Origin: Isoetes taiwanensis
Taxonomy: Eukaryota; Streptophyta; Lycopodiopsida; Isoetales; Isoetaceae
Reading direction: 5' to 3'
DNA length: 64,000 nt
Assembly: GCA_021234155.1 (NCBI GenBank)
Contig: JAJEKV010000075.1
Location: 5,055,802 to 5,119,801, forward strand
A model generated the notes under the pieces. That model had not been told where the DNA came from. It did not search any database and was given only the letters and a program-made list of their open reading frames with translations. Of this stretch, positions 35,271-47,199 are shown in pieces; the first letter of the stretch is position 1, and every line of letters starts with the position of its first letter. Both the position numbers and the translations under genes were made by a program.

Positions 35271-35997
35271 GGATATGAATTATGGTTGATGGATGCTCTA
35301 GTGTATTCCCAGCCGCAGGATGCAAGAATATTCCCTCGGATATTCCCTCTAGGAGCAGTGCAGCCGTACACGTCATTCAGAGATGGGATCAAACGCTTAG
35401 TTGGCCCTTTTCTTTAGGGCCCTTGACAACCATTGCACAAGCAATTAATATTGCATTAACCCCAGATTAGAAGAGGGCCTGAAATAGGCAGCAATCTGAA
35501 AATAGAAGAAAGGCTAAGATAAACTTTCTATGTTTGCTACCACAAACATGAGGCACACGTTTGCAGCCACCAAAAAGAGCTGCACCAACTGAACTTCCTA
35601 CCTTCTGCTGCGTCCAACCAGGCTGCTGCAACTACAAGTGAAATGAGGAAACAGACTGGGGGATTTGAACCCCCTGCGCAATGCGCAGCTCCAAGCAATC
35701 TGCCCGCCCTTAAAGGGCAGGGGCTATTCCCATGCACATGCAGATGCAATCACACCATGCTTTTCCCTTTATGTTTTCAGTTTTTCAGTTTTTTTTTTCC
35801 ACAGTCAATCATATGAAGCCACAAAAACACACCAATCTGGTTTTTCCAATCAGAAACACACTTTTTTTCCTCACCTGCAATCCATTTCCACATCCCTTTT
35901 GCATTTTTTATTTCCTTTTCTGATGCATAACACCCGTAACACACAAAGCACACACAGAAAGAAAGCAAAGCAGAGAATCATACAAGCATACCAGTAT

Positions 35998-36529
35998 CTA
36001 GTTGTTCATAACAGCATTGTGGCGCCTGGCCAAAGTGTCAATTCGCCGCAATTCCCTGATAAGAAGAGCCCGGGCCAGATTCATATGCGCCCGCATATGC
36101 TGGCGCTCATCTCTAGTGACCTCCACCTCTTCCCACTCCATGTGGGAAACGGCCTCCTCCAATGCTGCAAACAGGCGGCCAAGCTGCATCCTAAACAATC
36201 TGACAGAGGCTACCACAGACTCGGCAAGAATATTATAATGTTAACAATGCTTGAGACCACTTCCAGAGCAACTTGGACACGCTCCCCGTTCGGAGAGAAT
36301 GCAACAGGAGAATTGCATTATGAATTACATCATGGATACTTGGCCCGGGAGCAGCAGGCCTGTGAGGAGGGGAAGATGAGCCCTCTTCATCACTGTCAAT
36401 GTTAATCACGCCATCTCCGACAGTTCGCCTCATCCCGACAACTCCAACAGGCCTGCTGGTAGCAGCAGCCCCATTCCCAATCTCCATCCCTACAGTCCCA
36501 TTACCACGTTCCATCTCTAGTCCAGGCAT
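35998..36529 (-). pseudogene. second ORF of the Rep-like element, unknown function
   Basis: ATG 36529 opens a Gly-rich N-terminus (MPGLEMERGNGTVG). An acidic INIDSDEEGSSSP stretch, resembling a SUMO-interacting motif, and a helix IHDVIHNAILLLHSLR follow. After a frame change near 36240 it continues ILAESVVASVRLFRMQLG and a charged helical C-terminus RELRRIDTLARRHNAV to the stop at 35998. It lies downstream of the Rep-like gene in the same direction, as a paired element gene would. Not recognised. Confidence 0.45.
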
Positions 36530-36616
36530 AAAGAAATAACTGCAAACAAATATGCAACATCAAAACAAAGAGAAACATATGTACAAAACTTGCAGGCAGC
36601 CCCCTACAAGCACAGG

Positions 36617-37510
36617 TCAACCAATTGCCATTGTGTAATCCGTGGTGTCAAGAGGTATGAAATCAGTCCCAGGCATGTCCACGACAGCCTGAGGCCTGAA
36701 TTCATCATCCTCCCCTTCCACGAAATTCTCATCCATATCTCCAGGCGTGGCAGCCTCATCCCAATATCGTTTTCTACCCTTCCCAATCCGCTGAATGGGT
36801 TCCATCCTAGCCGGGATGCCATACAGCACACACCTCACATCACTTGGCAATGCGACTTTGGGGTTTAGTGTCAGGTGGCCTTCACTCTATGCTCAGATAT
36901 AAAAGCTGTGTTAGAAGGAAGGATCCAGCTAGTAGACAACACGAATTTACCGGTTCTAAGCATCCTAGTGACTGTGTACACAAGGCTAGAACTCAACTAC
37001 CTTCCCCCAATGATAGTTCACAAAATGAAGGGCTCTTCCCAAGAGGTTCCTGTCGTCCAAAACTACCACATGCTTGATGTCCCCTGCACCATCGAGCAAG
37101 TACAGGTCCTTGCCCATCTCCAACTGGCGCTCAGACACATTCTTTGTGTGCAGCTTGAAGTGTGGCTTCCCCATATCCTTCATGCAATATCCTATTAGCC
37201 CCTCGAAACAATGGAGCCTCGCTTCTTTAACATGCCCACAAAACAAGAACAACCCCCACAGGCTTCTTACCTCCCCACCCAAACCTCCGCTTCATGGCCA
37301 AATTCACAACTCTAGGGGACTTGAGCAAGCCTAAAGACACACCGGTAATGCAGGGTGATCTAAGTCATTTGCCCTCTCCGCCTGCAATGACAAACGAAAA
37401 CACGGTTCTTCTCCGAAAATTAAGGAACATGTCATAGAACTCTGGGGGCATCCATGTGCGCCACACCCAGGTGTCACACTCACGATATGAGGCCCTATGC
37501 CTTCATCCTC
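36617..37510 (-). pseudogene. Rep-like HUH endonuclease gene, frameshifted
   Basis: Minus-strand segments in successive frames give WVWRTWMPPEFYDMFLNF (37.46 kb), AERANDLDHPALPV (37.35 kb), GLFLFCGHVKEARLHCFEG running into LIGYCMKDMGKPHFKLHTKN (37.2 kb), LLGRALHFVNYHW, SLVYTVTRMLRTGKFVLSTS followed by WILPS (36.98 kb), and DVRCVLYGIPARMEPIQR with a YWDE ending (36.8 kb). YCMK fits the YxxK catalytic tyrosine motif of Rep proteins. The HPALP segment sits where a HxH metal site is expected, with the second His absent. From memory the layout resembles unnamed GYCxKD proteins of non-seed plants and algae. At least three frame changes inactivate it. The start is uncertain. Confidence 0.5.
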
Positions 37511-37940
37511 AACAAAGATTTCTGCATGCCTCCACACCGACCTCCCGGAAGAAGAGTCTGCACGCCCATTCTGGCTGCCAGCCTCCGCTCTCTTAGCATC
37601 CCTCCTTATGGAAACAAAGCAAAGACAACGGGGGAAAAACACAAGGAAATCTGAAGCTCACACGTTAGGGTACGCGGCCCTGGCTCCAAGCTCGGGATTT
37701 ATAGGCGTAAGAGGGCGGATTCCCCATCTTATCCGCTTCCGGCTTGCCAGAAATGAAAGAGGCTTCAAAGATAGCGCTTTTGCATCAAACCATGCATCCG
37801 ACACTTGCCCACATCCATCCCGACTCCGAAAATACAAATAACCAATTTGCCCTATTTCCATACTAACTTTCATACAATACCTAACTTTAACCATTCAAAC
37901 CATATGTCATAAATATACGGTTTCACAAACTGGGACAGCT

Positions 37941-38072
37941 TATTAGTACATAAATTCATGCAAGATAGTTGGCTTATGAAAAACCTTATATGCAGGTAAT
38001 TGGTCTATGCGAATCACTTTGTTATCTTTGGTGCACGAGCCAGTTGGGCCAAGGCTTAGCAATCTGAAGACT
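37941..38072. repeat. second copy of unit B
   Basis: Copy of 35044-35176 (TAGTACATAA...GCAATCTGAAGACT) with small differences, displaced by the Rep-like insertion. Confidence 0.9.
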
Positions 38073-38790
38073 GTTTTGTTTGGCATTGGCAAAAGAAAAT
38101 GCTAAAATCCAATAATCGGATTTTTCATATCACCATTTGATTTGCCTATTTCTACACTTAGTAATGTACTTATGTAGTCAAAACAAATAGATGGCCATAG
38201 ACTTTGTAATCAACACCTACAAAACGTAAGTTTCAATTGTATTCGCTAGCCTCCACTAGCACTTAAAAGTTCCAATTTGATTTTGCACCAATATACTCCC
38301 CCTTGAGTGACATTGCAGATGTATTTGATAGAGGCATGAAAAATACCTCAACTATCTTCTTTCCATCAATCTTTGTCATTTGTTCTTGCCTACTGTAAGC
38401 ACTCTTTCTTATGTGGACAAAGGCAAGAAACAAAACTTATGAAAACCCCAAATTTTATTATTGCACGTAAATTCATACTTTTTGAAGGCTGGCAAGTTGC
38501 TCCTTAGGTGCCCTTTATGAATTCATTGCCACATATTACAATCGCAACAGCCGTTCAAGATAAAAATTCCTTCCCTCGGATGGACAATCAATATTATAGT
38601 AAAAAATCAAGACACCGTAAGTCTTGATTAAATCCTGGTCACCTGGGCGAAGGCAAGAAGATTTTTATCTCCAAAAAATGAAAAGAATAAGCATTTTGAT
38701 GTTCTGTTTGAGATACTAAAATCCATACTCATTACAATCCACCTGACATATTGCTGCAACTCATGGTGTCTGTGGAGAAGGAAAAGAATC
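38073..38790. other. no feature recognised (3' side of the cytochrome b5-like gene)
   Basis: AT-rich sequence. Its right part should contain the 3' UTR of the minus-strand gene ending at 38791. No clear poly(A) signal is assigned. Confidence 0.4.
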
Positions 38791-41659
38791 CTATTTGCTC
38801 AATTCACCAATATAAAACTCATCGACCATCTCAAAGACCCTTGAAGAATGCTGGGGCCTGCACAGATTATAATGATATTAGCTAAGATTCCACATTCACC
38901 AAATTATAAAAGGCCCTACCCATGAAAGCCTTTCGTGGAGTCTGCTCCTGCATTGTTCAAGATAGCATAGCCCCCAGGATGCTCTTCAACATAAGCAGTA
39001 ACATCATAGACCTACACATGAAAGGAATACTCTTAATCTGTATATACAAAACAGAAGCATCTAACACAAAAAAGTGGCACCATGTAATCATCAAGACGTA
39101 GCCAAATACAAACAAAACCTTCCCAGTCCCATGTAATAGCCTGTTATATGATCTAACATTTGCTTTGCAAAATTGGTCATGAATTTCAGAGTTTCAGGGT
39201 CAATGCCTCCCCAAAGATTTTGGCGATTTCTACTTGAGTTGCAGGACTCAAAAATCATGAATAATAGAGCTATGTAAGTTGCAAGCCTCAAAAAGTCATG
39301 GATAGCGGAATGGAATGGGTTGTGAAACAAGGACTTTCTGCTGATGTGGGGCATGAATGCGCATTACAAAAAGATATAAAAAACACATAGATTCTGATAG
39401 ATTTAAGACCTGCGACAAAATTCCAGGTATATGAATAGTTCTTGCTAGTGATTCTCATTCAGTTTAATACTCGAGAAACAAAGTAGCAAGTTCTTACTTA
39501 AGTACAAGTTTCAAATTTGGCCATTGATAGAAGAATTTACATCAGTCAAATGAGTCAAAAGGAGAGACAAGAAGCAAGAATGTATTATGTTGTTTTCACC
39601 TCAGTTAACTTGACTTTGACATTGTCGTGTACCAGTTATAAAGATCAATATGCCCACTTCCACGACCTTCACATTTAGCTAGAAACAAAGAAGCAAGGAA
39701 ATACCCTTACCTTATTTTTAACTATAATCCAACAGTCAGACGCTGTATTATGTTTCTTCACTTCAGCTTCTGTGTAGACCTCCGATGCCTGAAGTCAAAA
39801 TTTGGTTATAAAATGCATACCTAGAACAGCTAATGCAACTACAGAAACTGAGGCTCTACATAGAACTATGCAAAGATAAATACGAGAACCGGTGCATTGG
39901 GAAGTATGAGATATTTATCATTTTACTGCATAATAGCCTCCAAAATATGAGATATTTATCATTTTACTGCATAATAGCCTCCAAATGCATAAAGATGGAT
40001 GAAGGTTAAAACACTTGAATAGTCTGCCTGCTAAACCAAGCATACAAGCATATATTTATTAAGAGAATAAGTTTTTCTGTTCATGGTCCTACAATTTTGT
40101 CCAAAAAAACAAAACATGGAAGTGCAATGTGTATAAGCAAAGGGTGTACCGCACTGTCATATAAAAACCAAAAACTACACTATACAATGTTCAGAGTACC
40201 TGGTTGTTTATATACATATGCTTTCTTAAGTCTTAAAGTCGTAAAACACATTGTTGTGTCACTTATATAGCTATGTCACCAAATCATATATCTGAACCTG
40301 AATCATATATCTGCTAGCAAAGCTTCTAGAGGCTCCTAAATAGTTCGACCTCTTCACTTCTAGCATATATCAGGGAAACAAAATTTACAAGCTCATAGCC
40401 AACCTGTTCAACAGGTTTCTCTCACAATTAAGTTATCAAAACCTACATTGTATCCAATGTTGTCAAAAAGTACTCAGACAAGAAAGATAATACAGGTCTG
40501 AGTCCACACCTTTATACTTTGTTTTGATCTTGTTGATTTCTTGGACCCTATAAACATGTGAGAAAAATCCATTAGAGCGTATGAAGGATAGAAATATCAA
40601 TATTTGCCATCATTATGTTCCTCAACTATCATAACAGTCACAAACATAACTAAATAGATGTCCCAGAACAATAAGCAGATGATACATACATTTAAAGAAA
40701 CAGGGGACTCTAATGCAATTCCCTTCGGCTAAAAACCAGTCGAATCTAATATAACTTAACCTAACTTGAACTGTTCGATCAGTACATAAACCTCCATTAG
40801 ATCACTTCTCTTAGATCTAAGATAGCATGCTAAAATGTTATCCTGCAGCTTATTCATACCTTATTCATTTTTCATCCCTTATGCTGTTTCCCATAGAATT
40901 CTTCTGCAGTCTCCCATCACAATCGATGAATCCTTTAGTGTTTTCCCTGCCTCACTGCTCTACCTGACTAACGAATATCTATGCGATTTCCAACACTCCA
41001 CCTCAGTTAATAGACATTTCCAAATAGAGCTCTCCCCCTCAAACAATCCCTCTGTCTATGGGAACTGATTTATCTTTGCTTAAAGATGCAACGTTATTTA
41101 TTGTCATTTGCAGACTCCGCCCTGCATCCTGAAGCAAAACGAGGATATCATCGAACTTTTTGATCAACCTATGATGATATGTCGCTGCATGATAAAACCA
41201 AGAATCTGCAATAATTTTTCTGTTATACATACATTACATATATAATTTTTCCTTTCATCCAGATCATGTTGACCTGTTCGAGAATGTTCTTTCAAGCCCC
41301 GCTCTTGAACATGCACTGATGAGTCCTCAAGTTGTTGGTCTCAAGAGCCCTAGTCTGGCTCTGGTAGAATGATAATAAAATGAGCCTAACTCGTTTGGAA
41401 GCCTAACGAGTGTGATTGAATGTGTATATGCCTGAAATATATACATCTGATGCAATAGATGTTGTTCGCATTTTCCTAATTGCTGCTCTAGCTGACTAAT
41501 ATAAACAACGTTTATAATCCTTGATTCCCAACCCAACAGGTAGAATGTTTGAAAGCAGAAGAAAGAACAGAATAAATTTCAACCTGAGGAGATGAGCAGA
41601 TAGGATAACGCAAGTAAAGATCCCACGATGAGCGTCAATAGCGCGACGTTCAACTCCAT
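38791..41659 (-). CDS. CB5LP: cytochrome b5-like protein, membrane-anchored (CB5LP type)
   Basis: Minus-strand exons: 41584-41659 (probable exon 1), 39711-39788, 38920-39011 and 38791-38857. Exon 1 encodes MELNVALLTLIVGSLLALSY and a few more residues, one membrane helix. The others splice in phase to SEVYTEAEVKKHNTASDCWI, VYDVTAYVEEHPGGYAIL, AGADSTKGFHGPQHSSRV and FEMVDEFYIGELSK-stop. The HPGG heme-ligand loop and the second His (GPQH) are present. It matches plant CB5LP, a small protein with an N-terminal helix and a cytosolic heme domain that transfers electrons. Exon 1 ends in phase 1 while the heme exon begins in phase 0, so one small linker exon in the 1.8-kb intron is unplaced. No disruption is seen in the heme exons. 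Confidence 0.75.
39905..39986. repeat. 41-bp tandem duplication in a CB5LP intron
   Basis: Two copies of TATGAGATATTTATCATTTT... ending in AGCCTCCAAA, at 39905-39945 and 39946-39986. Confidence 0.85.
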
Positions 41660-42462
41660 CGGAGCCGTCTTCTTGCTAACCGGCCCCGTCAAAGTTGATT
41701 GCCGGTAGCCGGTCCGTTTGTCATCCTGCTCTGTAAAACTTTTGAAGGTAAGAATAAAATAGAATAGAATAGAATAAAAAATTTAGGGAAAATACCCTAT
41801 TTCTGATATTTATTAAAATGCCCCTAATCTTATTCTATTCCGTTTTCTGCCATAGCCCAGCTTGTGTTTCTCATCATCAAGCTCAAATTTTATATGTCTT
41901 TAGTCCCTGTCGATCTCAACATATTCTTTAAACCAACTATTCAAGCCTTCAGCGAAATTGGTCTTGCTTTTCCATCACCATTTCTCTTTAGCAACGCTAG
42001 CCTCTACATAGAGATGTTGAACAAAACAGGATATTGTTGATTGGTAAGGATAGCAAAGGCAGAAAAAGAAAAGAGAAGGATGAGTTACCATGTTACAGAA
42101 GGGAAAAGCCTTCTTTGTATCTTCTCCAACAGTTTGCCGTAGTGCAGGATTTTTGCATCAAATCTGGCGGCTTTTGCATAGAGGCATTTCAACCCATCAG
42201 AAGTTACAGTCCTTTCGTGGCTCTAGCTCTACTCAACTAGACAACCCGAGACCTATATTATATCTGCGAGATCAAGCAATTCTTCATCTAGAAAGAGCTT
42301 AATGCTTCTATTGTAGAGCAAAGCACAGTCTAAAATGGGATTACACAATGTCTGAGATGAGCAGAAAAATTTGAATTGATTTGGTTGTAAGAATAGAGAG
42401 AAATGCAGTGGAAGCCAAGCAGAGAAGGATTGGAAGGGCAAATGTCGTGGTATAGAGCTTGG
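41660..42462. other. upstream region of CB5LP, no other gene seen
   Basis: Contains the presumed promoter and 5' UTR of the minus-strand CB5LP gene and an AGAATA-type short repeat near 41755-41780. No further gene is recognised. Confidence 0.4.
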
Positions 42463-43525
42463 CTATAGCGGCTCGAGCTGATCTCGGCGATCCATGATCT
42501 TTTGGAGGTATGATCCCAACCTTCGTACCGAGCTCGTGGTGAGCAACTCATGCAAGGGCTGGCCAGGGCGGACCAGGTCAGCATGGCGTATCCGAATTAT
42601 GTCGGACAACTCTGAAGGGTATGGCATTCGTCTTCCACCACTCCACCCTGGCAGCGTTGGCAAAGCCTCTCCTGATGCGACTCCCCACTCCATCTCCCCG
42701 TCTCAATCCGGAGATGTTGTGCACCTGTGCGGATAGAGGCAATGGATCTGCGCTTTTTCATGGGTAGATGAGTGCGCAGATAGCATTGCAGGCCCTGCCC
42801 CTACATGGGATTTATGTGGCATTGATAACATGCCGTCTTAACCTGTTCAAGGGTGCTGGCATCTCATAGCTTGCTGAGGAAGCATGTGTCAAGGTACTGT
42901 CTCAGAGTGTGGCGATCTGCCTTCGTTTGCTTGGATGCACCTGTGCTCCTGCACATTCCATCTAGCCAGCCACTGAGCTCTCTTTTCCCGCCAGCAGGCT
43001 TTTAGGCGTTGAGGCCCCATTGCCACAGCGTAAGCGAGGTTAGGGAGATGAGTATCGTCTATGCTGACCACCTTCTGGAAGTAGACGATGTGTCTGTCAA
43101 TGGCCCCCTTTTGAAGAGGCAAGAAACATGTTTCCTGCAACAGTGTCTGGTATGGGCTGTAGACTTCACCCCCAGGGCCCATGCCAAGAAAGCTTTCTGG
43201 ACCCGCTCCAAGTCATTCCAAGTGGCGATGGAAATCACTGGGCCCCAGACCTCGACCCCATACAGAAGCACATGCACTTTGAATAGGTGCGATTGGTGGG
43301 CCCAAGCATACAGCTTTGCCTTGTGGGTATTGTTCTGCATTACATAGAGTGCCTTCCAACCTGCTGCGGCTCGCAGCCGAATAGATTGTCCCAGTTCATG
43401 GCCGACAGAAACTCCACCCCCAAATATTTGTAAGCGGGCACCACTTCAACATTTTGGCCACGATAAGTTAGGGTTGGGGCCCTTGCCTGGCGTGCGAACG
43501 ATACGAGAACCACCTTGGTCTTGGC
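42463..43525 (-). pseudogene. LINE reverse-transcriptase C-terminal fragment (second LINE type)
   Basis: Minus strand reads TKVVLVSF, YRGQNVEVVPAYKYLGVEF (43.45 kb), VLLYGVEVWGP and DLERVQKAFLAWALGV (43.2 kb). It ends in a zinc-type segment with CQRCQGG and VVEDECHTLQSCP (42.65 kb) and stops near 42463. The KYLG, LLYGxExW and C-x2-C...H...C features are those of non-LTR retrotransposon C-termini. They differ from the LINE family at 22.5 and 47.2 kb. Frames change several times. Only the last third of ORF2 remains, as expected for 5' truncation. Confidence 0.72.
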
Positions 43526-44534
43526 TAAGAAAAGAATATGGAAAAAAAAAATATGTAATAACCGGTTGGTCAAAATTACTGAAATATTATCCCAATTTTA
43601 TACTGCGTAAAATTGCTCCCCTATTTTTCATCCCCCTTGGAAACGTTCTTCTAGCCCTGCTCCTGATAAAGATAAGCTCTAAACCTTTATTTTCGTGGGA
43701 AGGCAATGAACCGCTATAAAAATCATAGATATATAATTTGCCCAATTCGTTTGGCGTTGGGGAATCGTATTCTGGCAGTGATCTGGAGTAAGATTTGGGT
43801 AATATATTGTATGGAAAAGGGTATATTTGGGCAGTTTTGAGGAGCTAAATGGCTTAAGGAGAAAATGTCCAGATTGGGTTGGGTAGCGAACATGCATGGT
43901 CGAAATTAGGCCTCGGTGCGGGATCTTATTTTGGAAGGCATGTGAACGCACCTGGGCAGAGGGCAGAAGCGATTTGCTAGCCGCTTGCATGCCGAACAGC
44001 GGAGCGGAAGGAGGGAGGCGCTTCTCCGGCTTCCATGGATCGAGCATGTAAGAATTGCAATCTCCTCTGATTCTTGTGCATCAGTCTGCTGTGCATGCAT
44101 CTACGAAGAGAGGCGAGATTGAAGGTGAGAGTGTACAAAATGGTAGAGCAAAAAGTCATGTTTCAGAGTAGTGCTTGTGGCTGTTGCAGGGACAAGGGAG
44201 GACATCGAATTTGGCATTCATTGGATTGGCAGGGACGCCCTCCAGAGTGTAGCAGGGCTGGAGAAATGAGGGAGACGAGATGCAGTAGTGGGATGCCGAA
44301 TGTCACATGGGCAGTGTCTGCAATGGCCAGACGAGTGCTGGTGGGAGCTGTGATGGGAAGGAGCAATATTGAGCTGTGTCAGCTGCCGTGTTTGAAGATA
44401 GGATCGGAGCTAATATTCACGATGTGAATGTGGATGCAGCGAGAATGGGAAGTGCGAGCAGAGGTAGGGATCAGACCCGGCAGCGGCGACAGTGTTTGGG
44501 GTCTGGGTTCGGGAACTCCTGCAAGACAACCCTC
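43526..44534. other. no gene recognised
   Basis: Mixed composition with short ORFs and more GC-rich patches (43.9-44.5 kb). Nothing is identified. Confidence 0.4.
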
Positions 44535-45066
44535 TGTGAGGACCCTTGGTTCTAACAGGAGAATCCAGGAACTATGTCACGCGGGATTTGCAAGAAAGAA
44601 CAAGAGAAGAGAAAAGAGAACAACAAGAACAATGAGATCACAATAATAAGCTTCCTTGATGTCAATGAAGATACATGAGCTCTCGCAATAGAGAGAAAAC
44701 TGAACTGAGACAAGACTCAAAACTCATCTAAAAACTCATGTGCTAGCTCTATTCATATATATAGTACAATGGCCTTTGGCCCAATATAGACACTCTGACT
44801 GATTTCGGTGCCGACTCACGGAAGGAGGCCCGATTTGCGAGGAATGCAGCGAAGGCCTCTTGAAAAGCCCGAAATCACGCTTAACGCCGACGCTGGCGGT
44901 GACGGGTCACACTTGTCCGGAGCCGCCTCTTGTTGACGCCAGCGTGGTCCGCTTGGTCTTCTGCTGAGCCTTTGATGACTGACCTGCGCCTGATTGTGGA
45001 TCCTTGGCCTTGACCTGGTCCGTCGTATGCATGAATAGTCCTGTACCAGGAGGCACAGGACTAACA
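44535..45066 (-). mobile_element. possible solo LTR (minus orientation)
   Basis: On the minus strand the segment starts TGTTAGTCCTGTGCCTCC and ends GGGTCCTCACA, giving TGT...ACA ends. A TATA-like CTATATATATGAATAG lies at about 44748-44763. The 5-bp flanks (CCCTC and CATGC) do not match, so insertion is not proven. Confidence 0.35.
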
Positions 45067-45291
45067 CATGCCAGCCCCCTTGCCCAGATGCCAACATGCA
45101 GGCAGAAGATCGATGTCTGTATCAGATAATCGGCTTCGGCTTTCCATATTCGACTCCTCGCTTCTCTCAAAAAAACCAAAGTCCAGGCTCCACCATCAGC
45201 ATTATACGTATAATGCTACGAATACCCATTCAAAACCTTTGAAAACCTTAAGTCATAAAATACCAAAACCACAACTTTTACACTTTATCGA

Positions 45292-45612
45292 TTAAATCTT
45301 TTTTCTCCAACCAAAAATTTTGTAGAAAAGCATTTGCCAACGTAATGATGCTGCATTATGGAAATCATTTTGGAAAGAAGTATATGATAATGATAATATG
45401 AAGTGTGCATCTTCCATTTCCCATGATTGAATATTGGCCGTGTCATCAGTACCATTAGAAAGTACTTCCAATGCTTTTTTCTGGTACCAAAAATCAAGGA
45501 TGTTCCTCTGGACATCATATACCAGCTGCAAATAAGTCACAGATTTGCAAGGGGCCATTAAAGGAAAGTTCTTAGCAAGGTCAATGCAGACATAGAACTT
45601 TAGCTATTTTCT
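45292..45612 (-). pseudogene. unrecognised exon-like fragment
   Basis: A minus-strand frame opens after an AG at about 45613 and runs FYVCIDLAKNFPLMAPCKSV, DVQRNILDFWYQKKALEVL, SWEMEDAHFILSLSY and LRWQMLFYKIFGW to a stop at 45292. Composition is that of a real helical protein and the left border is a fair splice acceptor, so this may be the last exon or a relic of a larger gene. No neighbouring exon was found. I cannot name the family. Confidence 0.38.
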
Positions 45613-45619
45613 ATTTCTT

Positions 45620-47199
45620 AGTCATTCTTGGTGGTAGCGTGTTTAACTACTGCTTCAAAAGCCTCCCATGGAGGATCTTTTAGATCTAGGTGGCTGCATA
45701 AGATTATGTGATAAATATACTGAACGTAATATTATTATTTGATAGATTTAAGGAACCGTAAATAAGGGTCGCTTATTAGCGAGATGTACATTTAAGGATT
45801 ATGTCTGATCCTCCTTTGATTGACATTCATTCACGTAGAAATCAAATTATCGTTGAATTAAGCAGAGGTAGCAAAACCATGAATTGACATGGCATTTGGT
45901 GCAGTAATTGTACCCACCAATCATTCTAGATCCTAATTAGAACCGTCAATTAAAAGGTAAATTCCATCAATGAGATTGCTTTCTTCTTTGTGTGTTTTTT
46001 GCTTTATGTTCAAAGAATCATCTATTATGTATAGATGTAGCTGCAATAAATTATCTACATTTGGTTGCCTTCATTAAATGTGAAGGATGGATTGTTCAGG
46101 CATTCAATTTATATGCGAAGATGGGTTTAGGTTGATGAGGGTAGCTTCCAACAAAACCCCAAGATGAATAAAATGATATTTTTACCACCTTTCGATCTAG
46201 GGATTTATTTGTCACCCTTGCAATAGCATTGTTAAGAATCTCCATCTACAAAGAAACACTCCCTCATTTCCAACATCGACACAACCTACATATATACTCA
46301 TGCAAGATACACGATTAGCTATCTTTTTAACCTTTTCCCAAATCTAGAAATGATGTTCCCATGTTTATCATTTAGATTTGATATTTAAATGGTAGTCAAT
46401 CACCCTGGTATCATCGGAATGCTAATAAAACTAACTAAATGGTTTCTATATATCGTAAATTTGTATTGTGTTCTACATTCACACATAGGCACGTGCCCCT
46501 ACATCACATGTCGTTTTGCCAGTATCATCTATATTGTCAACTAACAACCTTCATCCAAAGCCCATAGGCACTCACACCTATACATATTTAGAATTGCCGT
46601 CCACACTACAATACTAGCTAGGGCGATGATATCTACTGGTAGAATTATGATCGCAAACGGGTGGGTCTGAGGTTGGTGGAGCCAATTAGGGTTTAGCCTT
46701 TGATATGTTAGGGTTTACATGAATGCCACTTGGCTCTCATAGGTGTGTCTATGTGGCGGTTTGCCGATAAGGTGAGGCCATGTAGAAATGGCTTCTTACC
46801 TTAGGTTGGCTAAGTTATAGATAACTTAGTCGTTTCCCCCACATTGGTCGCATACAAGTCTATTGATGTAGAATTGTATGGTGACGTGGCCATAAAGTAT
46901 ATGTATTTATATTGTACTTTTAGGGGAACGTCACAACCTCTATATACCCTTGGTTATTTTATAATCTGATTTTCATAAGTTCAGTTATCCAAAGTTCAAA
47001 TGAAAAGCAACTTTATAAACTATTTTTAAGATAAGTTTCTAAAGGACATGAAGCTATCCTTGAGATGTTCTCTTTTGGCAGCCTTCATCGTTTTCACAGT
47101 GAAATGCATTTTTTCTACCCTTCCATCATCCTCTAATCAGCTGCATATGTCTTAGAGAAGAACATGTTCTTCTATCTGCAAGAAGTAGGTTGTATGATT
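45620..47199. other. no feature recognised
   Basis: AT-rich intergenic sequence with no ORF or repeat that I can support. Confidence 0.45.

Larger units (their letters stand above)
35271..37940 (-). mobile_element. Rep-like (HUH/YxxK type) transposon, 2670 bp
   Basis: The ends are set by the duplication it interrupts. The unbroken junction at 35034-35050 reads GTTTTATAT-TAGTACAT, while here GTTTTATAT (ending 35270) and TATTAGTACAT (from 37941) lie 2670 bp apart, implying a 3-bp duplication TAT. In the reading direction (minus) it starts AGCTGTCCCAGTTTGTGAAA and ends AACCATAATTCATATCC, with no terminal inverted repeats. It carries a decayed Rep-like gene and a second ORF. By gene content it may be a Replitron-like or other HUH element; that class name is inference. 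Confidence 0.75.

Noticed and set aside
35658-35722. Functional tRNA gene (minus strand)
   Set aside because: Only a T-arm is convincing. There is no proper anticodon loop, D-arm or acceptor stem.
43679-44430. Overlapping ORFs on both strands near 44 kb as genes
   Set aside because: They are Cys/Ser/Arg-rich without motifs and overlap each other in a GC-richer patch, as chance ORFs do.
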